From positions 18,944,298 through 19,008,297 of the forward strand of contig CM041536.1 of NCBI GenBank assembly GCA_023238725.1: a DNA stretch of 64,000 nucleotides. The letters are read 5' to 3'. The position numbers were made by a program, and so were the translations under genes. Under the pieces are notes generated by a model. The model searched no databases. It was not told where the DNA came from and was given only the letters and a program-made list of their open reading frames with translations. Numbering within the stretch: the stretch's first letter is position 1; the number at the start of each line of letters is the position of its first letter. Origin of the DNA: Scortum barcoo (Eukaryota; Chordata; Actinopteri; Centrarchiformes; Terapontidae). This document shows positions 49,311-62,205 of this stretch, one piece after another.

Positions 49311-52300
49311 GTCATATGGACTCCCATATGCCAGAGGCATGTTAAAGCTGCGCTGTACATTGAGCGAGCCAGAGGACAGGGAAAGAAAAGGAGTAAGAGA
49401 GAGCAAGAGACACAGTGAACAATAATAGAAAGACATTTGTGTGGTGTGTTTCATCTGGTCCTTCCCTTAAACATGTAAAAGCGAAGGACAAATGTGCCTG
49501 CAGGACACATGAACATACAGTATCTGTAAAATACTGTATGTATGTGAGCTGCAAGGCTGTTCAAATTACAGTATATCTTTGCAACAGAGATGGGAAGAAA
49601 AAAAAATTGTGTACAAATATTTTTCTCTGAATACCAAAGAGAAGTAGAGTCTTACCTTGACAGTGTACATATACAACATATATACAAATAATTGATAATT
49701 GATAAAAATAAAATATATAAAAAACAGTAGAGCAATCAGAGCAATCGGTTGATTAAAAATATTAAAAAAGAAGTTCCCTGGCAAATGTGCAAATTAAATT
49801 TCTAAAACCTCTGTCAGAATAAATCTTAACTAACTGTTTTTGATGTTGTCATTTTAGTTGTCAGAAGGGCAGAGCCGTGATCAGAATGAGTCAGAAAAGT
49901 GCAGAAAAAAGAACAGTATAATAAATGTCATGGGATTTCATTGGTGTCAATGGTGAGCGGGAGAGCTGAATATGCTGTATGAGTACATGTGCAAAACATT
50001 ATTAAGGAACTTACAAGTGGGCTACCTCTGCTGGGGAATACCAAAATAGAGTGAAATTTCTTCCCTCTATGAGAAATTCTTACATAGCTGTCATCCAGAT
50101 GTGTGGGTTCCAAAACCAGCCTCATAGCCACCAAGAACCTCGGACAAAAATACACCAAGATTGAAATGAGTCAACCGTTTTCTTTTTACTAAAACTGCAG
50201 GATTATTGCATTTGGTAAAAAAAAAAAAAGACTTTTTATCTTTCAAGTGTTTAAATTAGATAGAAAACCACATATGATGTAGGTCCATAGTTGTATAGAA
50301 AGTGTTCTTTCATCAGGATTATCTGCCATGGAGCAAGTATTTGACTCTTATCGCCTGTAAAAGCACCTCAGACACGCCTTAATCTGCATTTATTTACTCT
50401 TGTAATTGTGAAATACCACTTTATGCGCCTTGGCTTTATATGTGCTGAGCTATAGGCGTTTTCCTTGTAGACCATGCACAATAGATGTGGATCCTAAGAC
50501 CAACTGGGTGTATTCCTAAGGGATGGCTTTCGAGTGATGTTTTCTAGTTGCTAGCCTAGTTTCTCAAAGCAACATCTTCCAGCCCTACCAGTCTACTGGG
50601 AAACCTTTTAGCAGTGTTTATACTCACAGAATTATGATCAAAATGTTGTGATTTTCTCTGACTTGTGTTTTTGTTTTTTATGGTTTCATTTTCATTTTTC
50701 TCTTGAGTTTTCCTTCTCCAAGAACGTCTTGAAATGTCTATAGAACAGGGCTTGTTGCTCATGCAGCATCGAATACATGTTGATTATTCCATTTTTAGAA
50801 AGCAGTATTCCTTTTTTTTATTGATATCACTCCCATTTGTTTCAAATTATACTGTACTGTTTTTTCTTCTGTAGGCGGTGTCTGGTGGTCAACACTGTGG
50901 TCATAAAGTTGGTAAAGACATCCATTTTCCCAGAGGATGAGTCCTAAATTATATGGTCACTACCCTGACATTTCATACATCACCAAAAGATCAAAATCTC
51001 TTCAAGACAGAATAAGAAGGACTCTTTTTTTCTGTTATTCCTTATTGCCATGCTAATTTTAGCACAGCACAGCATTTTAGCATGTCAGCATGAGCTCTTC
51101 TTCAGTGTAGCCAAACGCTTGCTGATATAGCTCCATTTTTATCCATCCGTTTCATCCTAACTGGTGTTTAATGAGCATCACAGCCTCACTTAGCCCCTTT
51201 TACAGCCTGCTGTGTTTTAGTTTCATATAGGAGTTTTGAGAATGTTGTCTGTTCCTTTGTATTTCCTTGAAAATTATCCCTTAATTTAATAAATTGCATG
51301 TACACAAAGGAAAATGGAAGAGCTATTTATTTCTGGGCAATAAAAACTAATTATGTTGACAAGACAGCTCAAGGGAGGGTTTGAATGGCATAAATTAAGT
51401 ATTAAATATTTGGAAAAACACTTTGGCCTTGTTAATTGGCATCAGCTTCCTCAAGTCTCAAATTGATTGAAACCTGTCAGCACACATCTGATATCCTTCG
51501 TCTTAGTACTTGCATACTGTACATTTTTAGCAGCATGAAACAGTAGTAGTATGTGGTATGGAACACAGTTATAGTTGTGTTCCTGGTTTTTGTGCCTGTG
51601 ATCGCGTCTGTGGAAGTTGCCTCTGCTCACATACTCTTCAGAGCATCCTACATGATCACACTCCATCGCATTCTATCATACAAGTCCCCCAGGCTACAGA
51701 TGATGCATAGCTGCAAGCTGCATTATTAATTAGGAGGGCCTGAAGTTGACTCCCCTGCACTGTGTGCCACAACTTGATGTGTGGTCTGTCTCATCAGTGG
51801 CTGTGTGGGTGAGAGATTGTGTTTCTGTGTTACAGAATGTGCGCAGGCATGAGCCTGCCACTGATGGATGGATCATGAATAAATGTGCATATTTTCAAAA
51901 AGCATTAATTACAGCGACGGAGCAAACGTGTGCGTGAGCGCGTGGATGGGGACGGTCGGTTTGGGTTGGAAAGGATGAGTGTATGTTAACATATACTGCG
52001 ATATACTACTGTTATTGATTTGGAGGAACCCATTAATGTGGCTGTTTAACCCATTAAAATAGGATCCTGCTGAGAATAAGGCGTATGAAGGCTCAACAGG
52101 CATAGAGAAACTGAAATGTTTGATAAAAAGCTGGGGAACAAAGACATCTAGGAGGGAGAGAGCAAAACAAATCTTCATTGAGCTTTTAGTGATCAAAGGA
52201 AGGGAAAAATGTAGTTTAGAAAGATGGACGAAAAACCAAAGGCAGTTTTGGAATGAGATTGCAAGGGAAAGAATGAGCAAAAGATCTAAGCTGTACAGTA

Positions 52301-53434
52301 AGGGTGTAGGAGGAAAAAAATATCTGCCTTTCGTACTTATAAAGGTTAAACACACAGTGAGTCCCAGTGATTCAGTTCAGCCAATAAGCCACAGGACTCT
52401 AGTGCATACAGTACATACAGAATAGTACATGCATAATTGATTTTAGAATCATTGATCCTAATTGGCTGTGTTATGTTAAACAATTTCCCTTCAGCAACAA
52501 AAGGGGTTTCTTTTGTTTTCCTGTGGTCAGTGAAGCTATGGAGTTGGAACTGCCCAGAATAAAGAGGCACCAAAGAATGTCACATCTTCACAATTTACCG
52601 AACATTGCCGGCGTCATCTTTTTCGGTCTTCAAGCAAGCGCCAGTCAGCTGTTTCCACCTGTGTGCGTCGCACAGTGCGCAAGAAGATGCAAAGAGATGT
52701 GCGGGAAGAGAAAATGAGAGCGAGACAAAAGAAATATTGAGATGCAATAATAGCAAGGGAGTATGCAAACAACTACACAGAGATGGTGACATACTTAGCG
52801 TTCCCTTTGGTGAGAAACACCAGCGCTCCTGCTGGGATTTTTCTTTCTGTCCCTTCCTCATTTTCATCAGCGCAGTGCCTCATTGTTCATTCACACCTCA
52901 CAGCGTGCATGCATGATGACTGGCTTTCTTCACTGATTGGCTTCAACTCACCTTCTCTTATATAAAAGGTCATGACTTCAAACACCTATCTGAGACACAC
53001 GCTCTGCGACCAGTCTTATCTCTGACCTCCAGGTACCAGCCTCCCCTCAGGCGCTGATCCCCAATCTTTTCCAATGCCTCCTCAACCGTCAGCTTTCATG
53101 CTTGAGGGCAAAAGGCTGAGCAACTGACCATCACGCTCCACTCCGTATCACTCAGACAGAGGCCATTGATTCCCCTCTAGCCGAACACAGAGATATGAGC
53201 AGGAGCCATAGACCTTCAGCAACCGGCTGTGTTGTTCTGTTGTTTGACTTTGATAAAAGACGCAAGTGCTCTCCTCGCTTCCGCCAGCCTGACCAGGCCT
53301 TTTGTTGAAGGAGAGGGGATTAGATGGTGGAATGGGCATCAAGGGGCTTGCTCTGTTTCTTAACCAGGAGAAGAACAGGGCAGAAACTGAAGCCATGGGA
53401 GGACTGGTATGCATTGTATGTGGGCACTGATATT

Positions 53435-53471
53435 GTGTATGTGTGTGTGTGTGTCTTGTATGTGTGTGTGT

Positions 53472-53503
<32 letters not shown>
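53435..53503 (+). repeat. Interrupted (GT)n microsatellite
   Basis: Three GT runs are separated by CTTGTA and ATGT breaks, totalling about 69 bases. The minus-strand frame across it reads as His-Thr repeats and is not a gene. Confidence 0.93.
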
Positions 53504-56239
53504 TTTGTCTCTCTCTGCATGGCTGCTGCAAAAGATTTAAAAGCTCTTTGCAGACAACTTTTTCCATGTTATGCGTGTCCATTGGTGTGTTTGTAAAAGT
53601 GCATGTATGTACAGTATGAATGTGTATATCTTGTGTGTGTGTGCCTTTGCAGGCTTTATCCCACTTGATCTGAAGCCAGATTCCCTGCACCCCTCATCTC
53701 TCTGGGCTCAGACTTATCGTAGCGTGGCCTGACAGGATAAAGTGGGCTTGTGGTGTGGGGGCAGGGGAGCCGCTGCTCACTGTACATTCAGCAGATAAGC
53801 CCAGAGCAGGCTTTCCATGCTGGCCTTTGGCCTTGAACAGTATTGACTGGCCCTTTTGCATACTTATGGATGTGCAGAGAAACAAACATATATACTGTCT
53901 GCACATTTTGCTAAAGCAGGGCTTTGTGTGGATGTGTTTTTTTTCTTCAGCCTTGAGCTTTTTTTTCTTTCTTTTTTTCAGCTAGTACTTGGCATCATGT
54001 CAGTGACAGTGTGAAAATCTGTTGTTGGCAGGTCTGATGAATGCTAAATCCATGTAAAAAATACCTGGAGTTGTTCTATAACTGTCTATTTTCTCCATTA
54101 TAATTGAGAGAGATGTCTCTACACACCTTAATTAATCCTGTCTGTGTAACTATGATCTCTGCGCTGAGAACTAAATCAAACGCTTTCAACTGGAACTTCA
54201 CTCACGCCGTGTTTGTGAAACACTGTCTCCTGTTGCCACCACTTCTCAGTAGATAAGGTTACCAAGAGGAATGTATTGCTTGTGTGCTCATGCATGCTCT
54301 TGTGTGTGTGAAAGTGTGTGTGTGGTTTTCTTGAGTGTTTGTGACAAAGTAAAACCTGAGAGTGCTGCAGCACACACTTGTAATACTTTGAAAATCTGAC
54401 TTAAAAATTCCGTTTGTCTTCAATATTTAGTGTCAGTGGCTGCTTTGTGTTTAGATTTAATATAATTTGTCATAACACCTCATCTTGTATATTCGAAAAG
54501 GCAACATAATGAGCTCTGCCTCTCACATGTGCTGAAATGTGGTTCCATTAATTCAACATGAACCATATAAAATAATTGGATTTTAATCCCCAGTTCAAAG
54601 GATTTCTACTTTCTGCTCAAACAGAAAAAATGTATCACATAATGCTCACAAAATTGAGTTGTTTTAGTCCGAATCCAGTGCTGTGGATGGAGGCCAAAAA
54701 AACAACAGACACTGCATCACTATGTGTCATAATGTCAGCACTGATACAATAAGCTGCACCACAGAAACCTTTTTAACCAGCTTTAATCTGATCTGTAACC
54801 TGCCTGCCATCAGGGCACTATGAGACAAACTCAGGTGAACCTGTGAGTGGCAGCCTGAGAATGACTGATGGCTTAACTGCCACTTATATGATCAATAAAA
54901 CTGACGTCCACATGGGCAGCTTGCACACTCAACTTAAAACAAGCAGCAGTGAGCATACACTGATCTGAGTGTATGGACGTGTAGAAATCTCCCTTCAGAG
55001 AGTAAGATAGGCTTCACCAATGTTGCACACCGCTCATTACAATTGATTTTTTTTTTTTGAACATGGCACATTTTTACACTGATTTCATTATTATGGTATA
55101 CTTTATGATGTTACACTTCTGCCAAGAGGATGATTTATTTCAGAGAAGAACAAAAAAGTCTATTCGTTTTTAAAATATTCACATTCTGTCCTTCTACATT
55201 TGAGCTCAGAGAACATCCTTATTATCTGTGAATGTCAGCTCCCAACTAGTTCAACTCAAACTAGTGCTACTTTTGTATTGTATGAAAGTTTCATAAGTCA
55301 CTAAAACCAATTTTCCCTCAACATTCAGTCGTCCCATATCAGCCTCCTGTCACCGAGGCTGTCAGATGAGTCTGTGTCTCCTCTGTGACTCCTGCGTGTC
55401 ATCCTGCCTGCTGTTTCGTTGCTCTAGCTGCAGGCTACAGTTTATAATAGTCTCCTGTCCCTCCTGAGGAGGCTGGTTGAAGCCTGCAGATCCCCATCTC
55501 TGCAGAAGCACACAGGCCTGAATAAAACTCTTAATCTCCACAGTCTTATCACTCATCTCCATCGCATCTCGGCTGCGGGCATCATCTGTTTGTGCGCATG
55601 CCTCAGGCGGACGTGAGTTTCTTTTTGTGTCCGCTCTCAGGCCAGCCTCCGCCTCTCCCCAGCCTCACCTTACGGCCCCAAAGAACAGTTGCCATGGTGA
55701 CTACACCCGTCAGGTTTGGGGGTGACAGGCTCGCAGTCAAAGCCTCTCAACCATCCTGCACAACCTCTCACCCTCCCCATTCTTCCCTTTTCTCCAGGAA
55801 AAAAATAGCCCACTCTTCACAACTGCTGAAAGGCTTTCTAAAAAGAAAATTGAAACTCCCACCTCTGTGTCTCAGTTGAATCATGCAACATGTTATGAAT
55901 AGAAAGACGAGTGACGCATCATTGTTTTTGCAGCCCCCGCTGAGCCTGATGGTCTGTGATACACAAGAAAAAGGCCGTCTTTTCAGCGACACTCTAAAGC
56001 TTGTTTTCATGAACACACCTGAGAGTGTTTCCCCACTGTGCTGCAGCGGTTACTCCGCTGTCCCACCTCTCACTGCGCTCCCATGTTCCCTTACTAGCAG
56101 CAACATTAGGTCCTTTGAACTATAAGATGTGGAAAGAGGAAACTTTGTCTTTTTCTTGTTTCTTCCTTTGTTTTATTCTAAGTTTTATTATAAGAATGAA
56201 TCAATCTTATTATCATTCTTAATGAACAAATTAATAAAT

Positions 56240-56650
56240 GTATTAAAGGAACAGTTACAGTATGCATTTTAGGAAATATGTTTATTCACTCTTTTGCCAA
56301 GAGTTAGACGAGAAGATCAATACCTTTCTGTTACCTGTAACTAACTATGAAGTTACAACCAGCAGTCTGCTTGGCTTACCTCAGTGTAATGACTGCAAAC
56401 AGTGGGAACAGCTAGCCTGCACTGCTCAAGCAATAATTATGACATTGTCATTTTCTTTAATCCATTAAAAAAAACAACACACAAAAAAACTTGTTTTGGT
56501 TTTAAAAGGCACTGGACTGTTCTGGTGCAGTGACTTTAGTGAGTCTCAGCCGGTTGCCTGGCAACGTCACGGTGATGCCAAGACACCGTGAAGTCACTGT
56601 ACCCAGCAAAGAACTGGTCCAGCACATAACTCTGCAAAACCAGACAGGTC
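56240..56650 (+). repeat. Dispersed teleost repeat with long terminal hairpin
   Basis: From about AAAGGAACAGTT (56244) the sequence follows a repeat that I recognise from many fish genomes: an A/T-rich opening with ...GAGTTAGACGAGAAGATC, a middle part GGGAACAGCTAGCCTG, and a self-complementary end. In the end part, 56498-56545 is complementary to about 56576-56640 (for example CAGTGACTT at 56528-56536 against AAGTCACTG at 56591-56599). Near the apex is the palindrome GTTGCCTGGCAAC (56553-56565). Recognition is from memory, so I give no family name. The ends are approximate, and the copy is diverged. No protein is encoded. Confidence 0.7.
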
Positions 56651-57786
56651 AGGAACACTTAACAGTTGCCTCAAGCTTCTCATATCAGATAAATTTAGCC
56701 CCCAACTAGTTCACTTCTTCTATGGTTGTAGATCAAGTATACAATAGAGACATGTATCTGTAAGCACATACATATTGTGGTGTATGCGTGCTGTAAGTGT
56801 CATTGCTCTATATTATTTTACAGTCAACATCTAACAGCTGTTATTCAGTTGTCCTGCTTTTACCTCCCCTTCAATCCCCCTGTGCTGTCCTTCACATGTA
56901 TCCTCTCCTCTCTTCCTCGTCCTCCTCCTCTGTGGATGTTCACCAGATGCTGAAGTCATCCATTAACTCTAGCCCACCTCCCCTCCACTCTTTCTAGCGG
57001 CCCACAGTAAGCTGTGACTGAGTGTTATGGGGGGGGTCTGATAGTGGCAAGCAATGGAGCGGACAAGTTATTACAGGACAGGCAAATAGAGGGCCGATGA
57101 AGCATGAAAACCTCCCTTCCCCAAAGCGCCACTCAAACGCACACACATACACGCTGATGGATGTACAGACAGACAGAATTAAAGACAGACAAATATACAG
57201 GTGAACACATGCAACACAGACACTTTTACTGCTCTCTTCCATAAAACCATAAAGTCATGCAGAAAATCCTAATGAGAAAAAAAATGATAGGTGGGCTTAT
57301 AGACAACCATGCACACAGACAACCCATTAAGTCCTTCTTTCTCTGTGCATGCTAACAAGAACAGACATATAGTACATGACAGGGCACAGCAACAGGAACA
57401 GGGTGACAGCATGGGACATGAATATTAATATCGGGATGCCGAAGGGATCTGGAACAGTCCTATCGCAGATCAGTTAACATGCTTTGCTTCCCAGCTCGGC
57501 TTGGCAGAGCAGCGTTCAATCAATCAATCTTTCATGCCCCACCAGGGGAAGTTTGTTGGCAGCGAGGGTTTATAAAAACAATAAAACATAACATAACAGA
57601 GGACAACGAGAGTGATCACACACTAAGGCAAAGGCTGAAAACCCAAAGATCTCCAGAGAGCTGAGGTTTAAAACAGGTGAAAATGCTAATTTAGAGATGA
57701 AATAGTCCTACAACCAGCGTCCCATTTTCAAAAAATCCAACAGTCAAAATGTGTTGATAACGCTCACTCTCTTGATTAAAATGCAG

Positions 57787-57818
57787 GCATCCTGAAACGA
57801 TTGCATCCTGAAATGATT
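57787..57818 (+). repeat. 16-bp tandem duplication
   Basis: GCATCCTGAAACGATT is followed directly by the same 16 bases with one change (C to T). Confidence 0.85.
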
Positions 57819-60800
57819 GGATGAAGGCAGTTGCTCAGAAGGCCTTGGCAGGTCAGAGCGATAAAGTATTTAATTTGCTGCAAATACAATGTGTCTAGCA
57901 GCAGCATAATAAAAAAGTCCAACAGCCTTTCATTAACAGCCTGCACAGACTTTGGTCTAACCTGCAGCGACAACATGAGGTGTCTCCAGATCTCTAATAG
58001 ATAAAATATACCTAAGGGTTCCACAGTTTTTTTAAAAAGGGTCCTGTGTTGAAAGCCCTTTTTGGATATGTCTCATCTGTAAGATGAAGCACTCGTACAA
58101 ACACGATACATCTGGAGTGCAACAGTGAAAACGTGAGTTGGGATGTGGGTGAGGCGGGGACTCCATTTATGCAAAGAATTAACTGTCTCCAGATACCTTA
58201 CCTAGATAAAGAAGGTTGTATGTTAATGGGAGGTGCTAATGGACACAAATATTAACAGCAAGACCACCTCGGGAGTTGATCTACTGTAGTTTGCCAAGAC
58301 ATTGGACATGAGACAGCGAGCATTCACAAGTTAGAAATAAAATCACCGCTTCCCTAGCACCACTACCAGCCAAAATAATGCACCAAAACATTCTCACCTC
58401 CAAAGTCAACAAGAAAACACTGAAGCACTCTCTGTTGCTGCAAAACACAATTGCCATAAAAACCAACTTGTTGTTCTCGGGAGCTTCCTGCAGAGAAAGA
58501 AAAGGTACCATCTGCACAGTAACCTCACCTCACCTACATGTTTTTTGTTGACAAAAGATGAACCTCTCGCCTCCCCACCTACTTATCTGCTTTGCATAGC
58601 ATGCATACAAAAATGTGAACAAATCGCAATGCAGGCAGAATGCAGACAACAGGAAAGAAAAAAATTGTCAGGGGTGAGTGCAGTGGAGGGATTGTGTTAT
58701 ATTCCAGATGCAGACTTGAATTTAATAGCAGGTGTAAATTGGGTCAGAAAGGCGATAAAAGCGAGACAGTTTCAGTTTTATCATCCTTTTTAGCCAAGTT
58801 TATTGCAGCCACAGCCACCACAGTCACTTTTAAGAGTTTGTTTTTCACCCTCTCTACTGCTGGTGGAGTCTGAAGAGAGTAAAGGCATGAGTGCACCAAG
58901 CAACCCACATGTTGCTGTTTGTAGTCCCCCCTCCGATTTTTTTTCTCATTTCCCCACCATGTGGCATGGGTTTAGTTAGCACGCTCTGGACCGGGATGAA
59001 AGGATTTCTGGGATTTTGTTTGTATTGCCGTTTTCACTCGCATGAGCATCAGAAAGCGGTCTGTGTGTGCATGTGTGGGTGCATGGATGTGTTTGAACTT
59101 ACTGTCAGTTATAGTCATGCACGTGTAGTGTGTGCCTGGTTGGCACACTTTGTATGTGCGTCCTGTGTATTAATTGCACGCGTGTGCATCTGTGGGTGTT
59201 TGAAGCCAGATGGCATGCACCCCCCCACACAACTCTCAACCTAGTGAACGCCCTCCCCCTTTTCTGGATGCCCGCCCAATACTAACGGAATATACATGTG
59301 CAAGTTGCCAAGTAAACATGAGAACTGTCTGCCCCCTAGTGGTTTGATTCTCTCCCCTTCTGCTCTCCTCTCCTCCCCGTTCATGGTCCCTTCACTCATG
59401 CTGGACTTAATGTGCTGAGCCACGAGCTGGCCAAGCCTGTCCCTGGATCCGCACTTCATTTTATCACTCCACTGTTGTGGGCGTAGCTGTGGCAGCAGAG
59501 CTGCCAAATGAGCCAGCAGCCCCACACCTGTAATTAGCGTCAGCCAAAGTGACTCTGCAATAAGGGAAAGCATTGCTGTGACCAACCTCCATCAGACGAA
59601 GACAGCCACACTCGACACATCGCAGCACACCCTGGAATGCTGAAACCAGAGGATGATTACTTTTCCCCCCACTTTGGACTCTTTAAAGATGGCACTTTGT
59701 GAATGTGAAATGAGTCTTCGGTGCATGGGGAAAGTACAGCACATCTGTGCAGGCCCCGTCTTCCCTCAGGAATGAGCCAGAGGGGGGAAATATCTTCATT
59801 CCCTTTATTCAGAAGCGTTTTAAGTGTGGCAATTAAGACACGTGGAGTCATTTATTGGCCCGATTTGCTGTCATCTTATTTTGCTCATTTGTCTTCAGAT
59901 GAGCACGTTCTGACAGTTGGCCAATCAGGATAAAGGAATGCACTCCATTAGAAAACAAACAAAACAAAAAAAAGTGTATCTCAGCAACCCAACGACATGG
60001 GTGCTGTTGATCTGCAGCATAGTTTGATTAAAGACAGACAAAGGAGTGCTTCAGAGCTTGTTTTAATCACAAATGCTCAATAGCCCATTGTACACTAACA
60101 TCGGCCCCACGTTGCTTAAGTAGCTGCATACCATTTTCTATTTGTGGGCAGGCATGTGTGCATGAGTACTCAGTCTCGTCTTGTTCAGTAGCATTCCCCC
60201 ATGGATTCTGGTTTTATTTGATTTCAGCATAGAAATATTTTGATGTCAACACCTCCCCTCATTCTGCTTATTGCTCATGGGCTACGCTACAGTGTAATGC
60301 AAATTTTGGGATTTTCTTTCCGCAGTTGCATCAGCTGGAAAAACACAGATACTCAAATACATTAGTGCACAGTATTTTGCACTTGGATTATATAATGATT
60401 TAGATTTTATCATGTGGACAGTCTCATGATGTATGTGATCAAACTGCTTTTGAATTGATTTATTGGAGTGAGATGATGAAATTTCGAAGCTCATCACCAA
60501 GGAATGCACATTTCCTGGAGCTGAGAGGGAAATTGATTTTTGAGGCCAATATTAACATCAACATTTCAGAGTCTGAAACAACCTGATGACTATCTGTTGA
60601 TACTCATTTTGTGACATTAGTGTGTGCCATAGCCAAACATAAATCAACTCTTTTGATAAGGATCCTTTAAATTAAGTTACATAAAGACACAGTTAAATTC
60701 CCTGTGTTCATATACATAAATGTATACAATCAGATATGATTTAGGTTTACACTAGAACTTTAGCTCATTTGGTTGTGGTAGCTAGTAGAGTGAAATCACA

Positions 60801-61084
60801 GGAGGTTTGAACTTTTTTATTTTTCCAAGAGAACATGATTAAGGTCTTCATCAGTTTATCCCTTATCCTCCTCCTGTAGTAGCAATGTGGAACGTATTGG
60901 AGGCTAACAATCTGCAATACAACTCTGTATGGATTTGATTTAAATCCCCGTCTGTTTCACTCAGAAATTATTACTGTAGGTATAGACATTCTAACTTCCA
61001 TTTCACTGTGACATTAAGCACCGCACGTAATTACGACATGATTTCTAAATTACCTTAAACATGCTCATATATACTAGTCAGAGC

Positions 61085-61277
61085 TCTTTCAGAACGGGCC
61101 AATTTCTTGGCCTTCAGTATTTCTATGTGCAGTTTCTTCAAAAACCACTCTTCCAAGTAACTTCACATATGACACTGCACCTCCTTGGGTCCTTGGCAAT
61201 ACACTCATCAAGTGTGAAGTCAACTGGATGAACAGTTGTCGAGATAACCAAGGAAGAGACAGACAGACAGAGAGTCT
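61085..61277 (+). repeat. Dispersed repeat, copy B
   Basis: This is the second, diverged copy of the element seen at 21190-21400. It contains CTTCACATATGACACTGCACC, then GGGTCCTTGGCAATAC, then GGATGAACAGTTGTCGAGAT, and ends in a short GACAGACAGACAGAGAGTC tail. The ends are approximate and no coding capacity is seen. Confidence 0.6.
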
Positions 61278-61769
61278 TTCTATTTGTAGTTAGCTACAGT
61301 GCATGTGATAAGCTAATACTAGTTTTTAGATGGTATTTTTCATCAGTACTAGTTTTAGTTCCTTTTATTTCAAACATAATTAGGTGGAAAAAGAAAACTC
61401 TCGAGAAAAAGAAAGCACAAAAAGGGATCCAGGCAAAAAGAGTGCATTCCTGGTACTGATGGCAAACAGCAGGAGGTCTGTGACTCTGTCTCTTGTAACA
61501 GGTTTTAGGCTAGTTTGGAGCAGCAAGTGTGCAGTTCAATTTTCTTAGTCTGTGGCAGGGGAGATGAGATGTACGCACATGATACTTCAAAAGACAGTGT
61601 ATGCTATGTCTCCTCCCTCTCCCTTTGGACATCCACATCTTTTTTTCTTGCTCTGTCCTCCTTCAGATCATCTCTTCCTGTCCACTGTTGTGCTGTCTGT
61701 GACCTCCCAATGTCCCTCATAATTCTCTCCTCTCACGCAGGTGTAATAAGATTGATGCAGGCGGGGAGA

Positions 61770-62205
61770 TGATAAAATGCAAAAAACGAGAGCGGAAGCC
61801 TATTGGAGAGAGAAAAGGCAGTGAACGAGGGAACAAGGTGGGATAGAGCAAAGGGGAAGGAAGAGAAATAGGAGAAAGATGGAAGAGATTCAGTGGCTTT
61901 TTGCTGTTGATAAGCACGCTATTGAGTGCGTAATTCAGGCTGAGTGCAGTTGTTGTATATCATACAGGCGAGTTACATGTCATCTCTGTGTCATCTCCAT
62001 CTCCATGACAGAAAAATACCAACAAGAGGGGAGCAAAGTGGAACAGCAGGTGGAGAGGAGAGCTATGGAAAGAAAAGAGGGGTAAAAAGGGGGTGAGGGG
62101 GGGGAAGCATTAAAGGGAAAACAAGAGGAGGAAACAAAAGGCACAGGAGTGGTGGAGGGTAGGCGAGAGAGGAGGAGAGGACAGGGGAGAGAGATGTGGG
62201 TAGAA
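61770..62205 (+). repeat. Purine-rich blocks with a mixed spacer
   Basis: Two G/A-rich stretches (61770-61895 and 62008-62205) are separated by ordinary sequence. A pyrimidine-rich stretch at 61605-61740 lies just before them. Confidence 0.65.

Noticed and set aside
53148..53690. 180-codon minus-strand frame with His-Thr repeats
   Set aside because: The repeats are the translated GT microsatellite.
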